64,000 bases of DNA, from contig DYJD01000020.1 of NCBI GenBank assembly GCA_020723325.1, positions 62,001 to 126,000 on the forward strand, given 5' to 3'. Below are positions 59,816-64,000 of the stretch, one piece after another (within the stretch, counting starts at the first letter, position 1; every line of letters starts with the position of its first letter). This DNA is from Desulfosudis oleivorans (lineage in GTDB: Bacteria > Desulfobacterota > Desulfobacteria > Desulfobacterales > SURF-7). The notes below the pieces were generated by a model. That model was not told the DNA's origin. It did not search any database and was given only the letters and a program-made list of their open reading frames with translations. The position numbers and the translations under genes were made by a program.

Positions 59816-60457
59816 ATGTTGATTTCCCACAGCCATGGTTTTATATACCTGCATGTGCCCAAAACCGCCGGCCTGAGTGTCCGGGAAGCCATCAAGGGCT
59901 ACGCCGGGGAGCCGGAAAAATTCAAGATCACGCGACCGGCCAGGGAAAAAGACGGCAGGCCCAACCCCATGTATGCCATGTGGCAGGTGGCCTTGCTCCA
60001 TGCCAGGGCAAGGGATGTCAGAAAAGAATTGACCCAGGCAGTATATGACCGTTATTTTAAATTTGCCTTTGTCCGCAACCCATGGGACTGGCATGTATCC
60101 ATGTTTCATTTCCTGAACAATATGAAATATAAACCCGTGGCAGGCCTGGCAAGCTTTGAGGAATACCTGAATTGGGTGGTGGCAACCCCCAGGCCGTTTC
60201 CAAAAGGCGCTGCCAAATTCCAAAAGGAAGTTTTGGCAGATACCCAAGGGCGACTGCTGGTGGACTTTGTCGGCCGCTACGAAACCCTGGCAACGGATTT
60301 TGCCTGGATTTGCAGGAAGCTGAGGATTCAGGCGGACCTGCCCCGCCTGAACGTCACCAGCCATGGGGATTACCGGGCCTATTACACTGCCCGCACCCGG
60401 GAATTGGTCGCGGAGCATTACTGGCCGGATATTGAGATGTTTGGTTATAAATTTTAA
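59816..60457 (+). CDS. Sulfotransferase (family 2-like)
   Basis: 213 residues. FIYLHVPKTAGLSVREAIKG is the PAPS 5'-phosphosulfate loop of the heparan/chondroitin-type (Sulfotransfer_2) family, and FAFVRNPWDWHVSMFHFL the 3'-phosphate site. A different family from the 48544 enzyme. Ten bases after the unknown protein gene. Two sulfotransferases of distinct types in one cluster suggest more than one sulfated position or a shared donor pool. Confidence 0.85.
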   Translation: MLISHSHGFIYLHVPKTAGLSVREAIKGYAGEPEKFKITRPAREKDGRPNPMYAMWQVALLHARARDVRKELTQAVYDRYFKFAFVRNPWDWHVSMFHFLNNMKYKPVAGLASFEEYLNWVVATPRPFPKGAAKFQKEVLADTQGRLLVDFVGRYETLATDFAWICRKLRIQADLPRLNVTSHGDYRAYYTARTRELVAEHYWPDIEMFGYKF

Positions 60458-60472
60458 CTTTAGTCACTTTAG

Positions 60473-60491
60473 TCACTTCCAAAAGTGATTT
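60473..60491 (+). promoter_or_regulatory. Small hairpin overlapping the anSME leader
   Basis: TCACTT/AAGTGA stem with a four-base loop, then TTT. It lies just before the ATG at 60493 and covers the only possible ribosome site (AAGTGA), so it may limit translation or act as a weak terminator. A direct repeat TTTAGTCAC (60470 region) precedes it. Confidence 0.3.
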
Positions 60492-60492
60492 C

Positions 60493-61617
60493 ATGCGAAG
60501 CATATTGCTCAAACCAGTGGGTTCTTTCTGCAACCTGCGCTGCGAATATTGTTTTTATCTGGATAAGGCCCATTTGTATGCCGGCCCGCCGGCAACCCAT
60601 CGCATGGGGGAATGGGTCCTGAAAAAAGTGATTCAAGAGATGTTTGAACTCGCTGGGGCGCCGGCATTCACCTGGCACGGAGGCGAACCCACCCTGGCAG
60701 GGCTTGATTTTTACAAGACGGCGGTAGCATATCAGCGCCGTTTTTCCAAGGGCAAACCTTTTACCAACTCCATGCAGACCAACGGTTTGCTGCTGGATGA
60801 GGACTGGGCGGATTTTTTCCGGCAGGAGGATTTTCTAGTGGGGATATCCCTGGACGGACCGGCCCATATCCATGACCATTATCGCAAGGATGCCCAGGGC
60901 CACGGCACCTTTGCCCGGGTGTTTGAAAATGCCCGCCTGCTTCTGGAAAAAGGCGTGCAGGTCAATATCTTGGCCACGGTGAACCCGCTTTCGGTCCGCC
61001 ATGGGGTTGAGAGCTACCGTTTTTTCAGGGACAACGGCTTTGTATTCATGCAGTTCAATCCGGTGCTGGAACCGGACAAGACCAATCCCGGCCGGATTGC
61101 GCCCTATTCAGTGGACCCACGGGATTACGGCGGCTTTCTCATCGAGCTGTTTGAGGCCTGGTTCAAGGATTTTGATTTCCGGCAATTGAAACAAAAAACC
61201 TCCATCCGTTTTTTTGACGCCTTGATCCAGTGCCACGCGGGCATCATGCCGGATCATTGCCTGTTTCAAAAACGCTGCGGCAATTACCTGGTGTGTGAAC
61301 ACAATGGCGATCTGTTTTCATGCGATTATCTGGTGGCGGAAAACACCCGCATCGGCAATCTGAAGGATATGAGCCTGGAAGCAGCTTTTGTCTCCGAAAG
61401 GCACGGGACTTTTGCCGACGGCAAGGCGGTTCTGGACCGGGAATGCGAAGGCTGCCCCTGGCTGGCCCTTTGCCGCGGCGGATGCATCAAAGACCGGTTG
61501 CATGATCCCAAGGACAGGGGCCGCAATCATTTTTGCACGGCCAATAAGTATTTTTTTCAGCGCGCGGAAAAAAGATTTCAGAAATTGGCGGATTTGTATC
61601 GGCAGCATTATGCATGA
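60493..61617 (+). CDS. Anaerobic sulfatase-maturating enzyme (SPASM radical SAM)
   Basis: 374 residues. C13-NLR-C17-EY-C20 (CX3CX2C) at the N-terminus, TWHGGEPTLAGLDFY, SMQTNGLLL and SLDGPAHIHDHYRKD, then a Cys-rich C-terminal SPASM part (CGNYLVCEHNGDLFSCDYLV, CEGCPWLALCRGGCIKD). These blocks are diagnostic of anSME, which oxidises a Ser or Cys of sulfatases to formylglycine without oxygen. It lies 25 bases before a Ser-type sulfatase gene, its obvious client. Confidence 0.92.
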   Translation: MRSILLKPVGSFCNLRCEYCFYLDKAHLYAGPPATHRMGEWVLKKVIQEMFELAGAPAFTWHGGEPTLAGLDFYKTAVAYQRRFSKGKPFTNSMQTNGLLLDEDWADFFRQEDFLVGISLDGPAHIHDHYRKDAQGHGTFARVFENARLLLEKGVQVNILATVNPLSVRHGVESYRFFRDNGFVFMQFNPVLEPDKTNPGRIAPYSVDPRDYGGFLIELFEAWFKDFDFRQLKQKTSIRFFDALIQCHAGIMPDHCLFQKRCGNYLVCEHNGDLFSCDYLVAENTRIGNLKDMSLEAAFVSERHGTFADGKAVLDRECEGCPWLALCRGGCIKDRLHDPKDRGRNHFCTANKYFFQRAEKRFQKLADLYRQHYA

Positions 61618-61642
61618 AAAGCACTGATAAAGGAGCCTGTTT

Positions 61643-63385
61643 ATGCAAGCCAAAAAATTGTTGAGCTTTTCCTTATGGGCCTTTTCCATATTTTCCACCC
61701 TGGCGCTGTTGACGGGCTGCAGCGGCAACAACAAAAATCTCGCGGCCGGCCTGCCGCCTTCCCAAGCTGATCAGGCGCCGAAAAAGAAAATCAATTTCAT
61801 CACCCTGGTGGTGGATGACATGGGCTGGTCGGATTGCAGTTTCATGGGCAGTGAAATCCCCACGCCCAACATTGATCAACTGGCAAACACCGGGGTCAAT
61901 TTCACCCATTTTTACGGGGCCGCCACTTCCTCCCCGTCCCGCTCCATGCTGTTCACCGGCAAGGATTGCCATCAGGTGGGGGCCGGGACCATGTGCGGCT
62001 ATATCCGGCCGGAAATGAAAGGCAAACCCGGCTATGAATGCGTCCTGGAATTTTATGCGCCGGTGTTTGCCGAGCTGTTGCAGCAGAGCGGCTATCATAC
62101 CATGTTCACCGGCAAATGGCATCTGGGTATGGAGCCTAATCATATTCCCGAAGCCCGGGGCTTTGCCGATGCCCGGGGGGTGGCTCTGGAAGGCTGCGAG
62201 CAATTCTTTGCCAATGACGACGGCACGCCCATTCCGGCTTTTCCGCCCGCGGCCTATAAAAGGCACAACCGGGTCAGTTTCTGGAACGAAAACGGCAAGG
62301 AGGTCACCCAACTGCCTAAGGACTTCTATGCCACCAACTATCTCACGGACAAGGCCGTGGCCATGTTGAAGGAGCGCCCGGCGGACAAACCTTTTTATCT
62401 GAACCTGTCTTACACTGCCGTGCATTTTCCCTTGCAGGCCCCGGAACAGGTCACCCAAAAATATGTAAAGCTCTATGAAAAAGGCTGGGATCAGATCCGG
62501 CAGGAACGTTTTGAACGCCAAAAGGCCCTGGGCTATTTCCCCAAGGACGCTGTGCTGCCCAAACGCACGGACACACTGGCCTGGGACAGCCTCAGTGAAT
62601 CGGAAAAGCGGATCCAAATCAAAAAAATGGCGGTATATGCCGCCATGTTGGATATCATGGATCAGAATATCGGCCGCCTGGTCCAGTACCTCAAGCATAT
62701 CGGTGAATATGAGAACACCATGATCATTTTCCTGTCGGACAACGGCGGCAATGCCGGTGATCCGGCCGTGGACAAGGGCTACTACATGGTGGATTGGATC
62801 AAGAACACCTTTGACAACAGCCAGGAAAGCATCGGCACCAGAAGGTCCTACATCGGGCTCGGGCCGGGCTGGGGCATGGCCGTGAACACGCCTTTTAACA
62901 AGGGTAAGACCACCATGTATGAAGGCGGGGTGCATGTCACCGCGTTTGCGCATTATCCCGGGGCCGGTCTCACGGGCCGTCGTTATGAATGCGTTGCCTC
63001 GGTGATGGACATCGCGCCCACCATTCTTTCCATGGCCGGGGTTGAATATCCCAAGACCTATCAAGGCAAACCCCTTGCGGCCATGCAGGGAATTTCCCTG
63101 GCCGGCTTGTTCACCGGTGAACAGCAAGCCGCCTGCAACCATGAGCGCGCCTTGGGCTGGGAGTTTGTGGGGGTCAAAGGGGTGCGCAAGGGGAGCTGGA
63201 AACTCGCCCAGCAAGGCGGCGAGCCTGAATTCCATTTCTTCAACCTCAATGATGACCCTTATGAATCCAAGGATCTGGCGGAGACCCTGCCCGAACAATT
63301 TTTGGAAATGAAAAAGGTGTATGAACAATACCGGGATGAAAACGGCGTGGTGGAGATACCCAATACCATACTGGAGGCGCACTGA
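61643..63385 (+). CDS. Ser-type sulfatase lipoprotein
   Basis: 580 residues. The signal ends in LALLTGC, so it should be lipidated. VVDDMGWSDCSFMG supplies the first metal-binding Asp pair, and the modification site is S96-S97-P98-S99-R100, a Ser form of the (C/S)xPxR motif, followed by FTGKWHLG (Lys/His) and LSDNGGNAGD. It fits the anSME gene just upstream. Substrate class could be sulfated glycan or sulfated metabolite. A neighbouring SET-domain gene starts at its stop (63385). Confidence 0.92.
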   Translation: MQAKKLLSFSLWAFSIFSTLALLTGCSGNNKNLAAGLPPSQADQAPKKKINFITLVVDDMGWSDCSFMGSEIPTPNIDQLANTGVNFTHFYGAATSSPSRSMLFTGKDCHQVGAGTMCGYIRPEMKGKPGYECVLEFYAPVFAELLQQSGYHTMFTGKWHLGMEPNHIPEARGFADARGVALEGCEQFFANDDGTPIPAFPPAAYKRHNRVSFWNENGKEVTQLPKDFYATNYLTDKAVAMLKERPADKPFYLNLSYTAVHFPLQAPEQVTQKYVKLYEKGWDQIRQERFERQKALGYFPKDAVLPKRTDTLAWDSLSESEKRIQIKKMAVYAAMLDIMDQNIGRLVQYLKHIGEYENTMIIFLSDNGGNAGDPAVDKGYYMVDWIKNTFDNSQESIGTRRSYIGLGPGWGMAVNTPFNKGKTTMYEGGVHVTAFAHYPGAGLTGRRYECVASVMDIAPTILSMAGVEYPKTYQGKPLAAMQGISLAGLFTGEQQAACNHERALGWEFVGVKGVRKGSWKLAQQGGEPEFHFFNLNDDPYESKDLAETLPEQFLEMKKVYEQYRDENGVVEIPNTILEAH

Positions 63386-64000
63386 TGATTACCGCGAGCG
63401 GTCGGATTTCGCCCAAACTGGAAGCCAGGGAATGCCAGCGCAAAGGTGGTTATGGGGTTTACGCCCGTGAGTATTTGCAAAAAGGCGAGTTGCTGATCGT
63501 CTGGGGCGGCGAGATCATCACCCGGGATGAATTCCAAAAGCTGAAAACGGAAAAAGAATTTGTTTCCCTGCAAATCGAGGAGGATTTCTACCTTATTTCC
63601 TACAGCAAGGGTCGGGCCGAGGATTGCGTCAATCACTCCTGCAATCCCAATGCCGGCCTGCAGGGGCAGATAATTTTAACTGCCCTGCGGGACATCCTGC
63701 CGGATGAGGAAATTTGTTATGATTACGCCATGAGTGACGGCAGTAACTATGATGAGTTCGAATGCAGATGCGGCGCCTCCGCATGCCGGAAAATCATCAC
63801 CGGTAGCGACTGGCGCCTGCCGGAATTGTGGACCCGCTATGAAGGATATTTTTCACCGTATTTGCAGCGCCGCATCCGGCACTTGCAGCAGGAAGTGATG
63901 CAAACCAACAAAAATCGTCAGGCCGGGGAAAGCAGGGCCTACCTGGCCGTGGATTCCAGGTGCGTGGAATCTGTTTCCAATGGTTTTTTTTCAACAACCC
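63385..64000 (+). CDS. SET-domain protein, 3' end outside the window
   Basis: The ATG at 63385 overlaps the sulfatase stop by one base. The frame stays open to the right edge (about 205 residues). A SET core is visible: GGYGVYAREYLQKGELLIVW, VNHSCNPNAG (NHSC motif), EICYDYAMSDG (catalytic Tyr region), then the post-SET Cys cluster CRCGASACRKIITGSDW. The post-SET Cys and the pseudoknot motifs are intact, so SAM-dependent protein-lysine methylation is plausible. SET proteins in bacteria are scattered and their targets mostly unknown. Confidence 0.85.
   Translation, partial: MITASGRISPKLEARECQRKGGYGVYAREYLQKGELLIVWGGEIITRDEFQKLKTEKEFVSLQIEEDFYLISYSKGRAEDCVNHSCNPNAGLQGQIILTALRDILPDEEICYDYAMSDGSNYDEFECRCGASACRKIITGSDWRLPELWTRYEGYFSPYLQRRIRHLQQEVMQTNKNRQAGESRAYLAVDSRCVESVSNGFFSTT

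Noticed and set aside
61673-63382. A 569-codon minus-strand open frame opposite the sulfatase
   Set aside because: The plus strand encodes a complete sulfatase with intact motifs; the antisense translation has no motif and reflects codon composition.

Overview
The window looks like a chromosomal segment of a Gram-negative anaerobe, most likely a Desulfobacterota (deltaproteobacterial) relative. I infer this from the mix of outer-membrane TonB machinery and many lipoproteins, numerous B12-binding radical SAM enzymes, an anaerobic sulfatase-maturating enzyme, PAS/FIST/hybrid-kinase signalling and several families of dispersed palindromic repeats. I saw no rRNA, tRNA or CRISPR array. The 5' gene and the 3' SET-domain gene both run off the window.

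Layout. 0-4 kb: an unidentified membrane protein, an RHH/MazF toxin-antitoxin pair, a DUF3052 protein, an OmpA-type lipoprotein with a FecR-like protein, and a PDZ lipoprotein. 4.5-9.8 kb: a self-contained TonB uptake locus (exbD, tonB, exbB, TonB-dependent receptor, lipoprotein). 9.8-15 kb: a ketopantoate-reductase-like dehydrogenase divergent from a TetR regulator plus B12-radical SAM pair, then a lipoprotein and a methyltransferase. 15-26.8 kb: a type I restriction-modification island on the minus strand (hsdM, a YhcG remnant, hsdS, an inserted REP-associated transposase, an AlbA_2 regulator, hsdR, a YgjP-type metallopeptidase and an OLD-like ATPase). 26.9-31.5 kb: an acyl-CoA ligase, a flavodoxin-fold lipoprotein, a zinc-ribbon protein and an actin-like ParM homologue.

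31.6-45.2 kb is a sensory region. A PAS protein, a FIST protein and a hybrid histidine kinase are followed by a tight operon: a YcjF-like membrane protein, an SPFH/prohibitin-like protein, a lipoprotein that fuses a LivJ-type binding domain to an OppA-type binding domain, two consecutive proteins in which a LivJ-type domain is fused to a complete pentameric ligand-gated ion channel (pLGIC-like) module, and a two-helix membrane protein. No ABC permease or ATPase accompanies the binding domains, so I read this as ligand-gated signalling rather than uptake. It is the strongest candidate for an undescribed system here.

45.2-64 kb looks like a biosynthetic cluster with two divergent arms. The left arm holds a thioester reductase, two B12-radical SAM enzymes, a sulfotransferase and a tandem-fused PvdE-type exporter. 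The right arm holds a truncated and an intact copy of a radical SAM paralogue, an acyl/aminoacyl-AMP ligase, small membrane proteins, an acyl carrier protein, an unknown protein, a second sulfotransferase, an anSME, a Ser-type sulfatase lipoprotein and a SET-domain protein. There is no ketosynthase or NRPS condensation domain. The inferred logic is activation onto a carrier protein, radical modification, reductive release, sulfation and export of an unknown small molecule.

Four dispersed repeat families (called R1 to R4 below) fill most intergenic space. R1 palindromes supply the stop codons of two genes and lie in frame inside the transposase gene.
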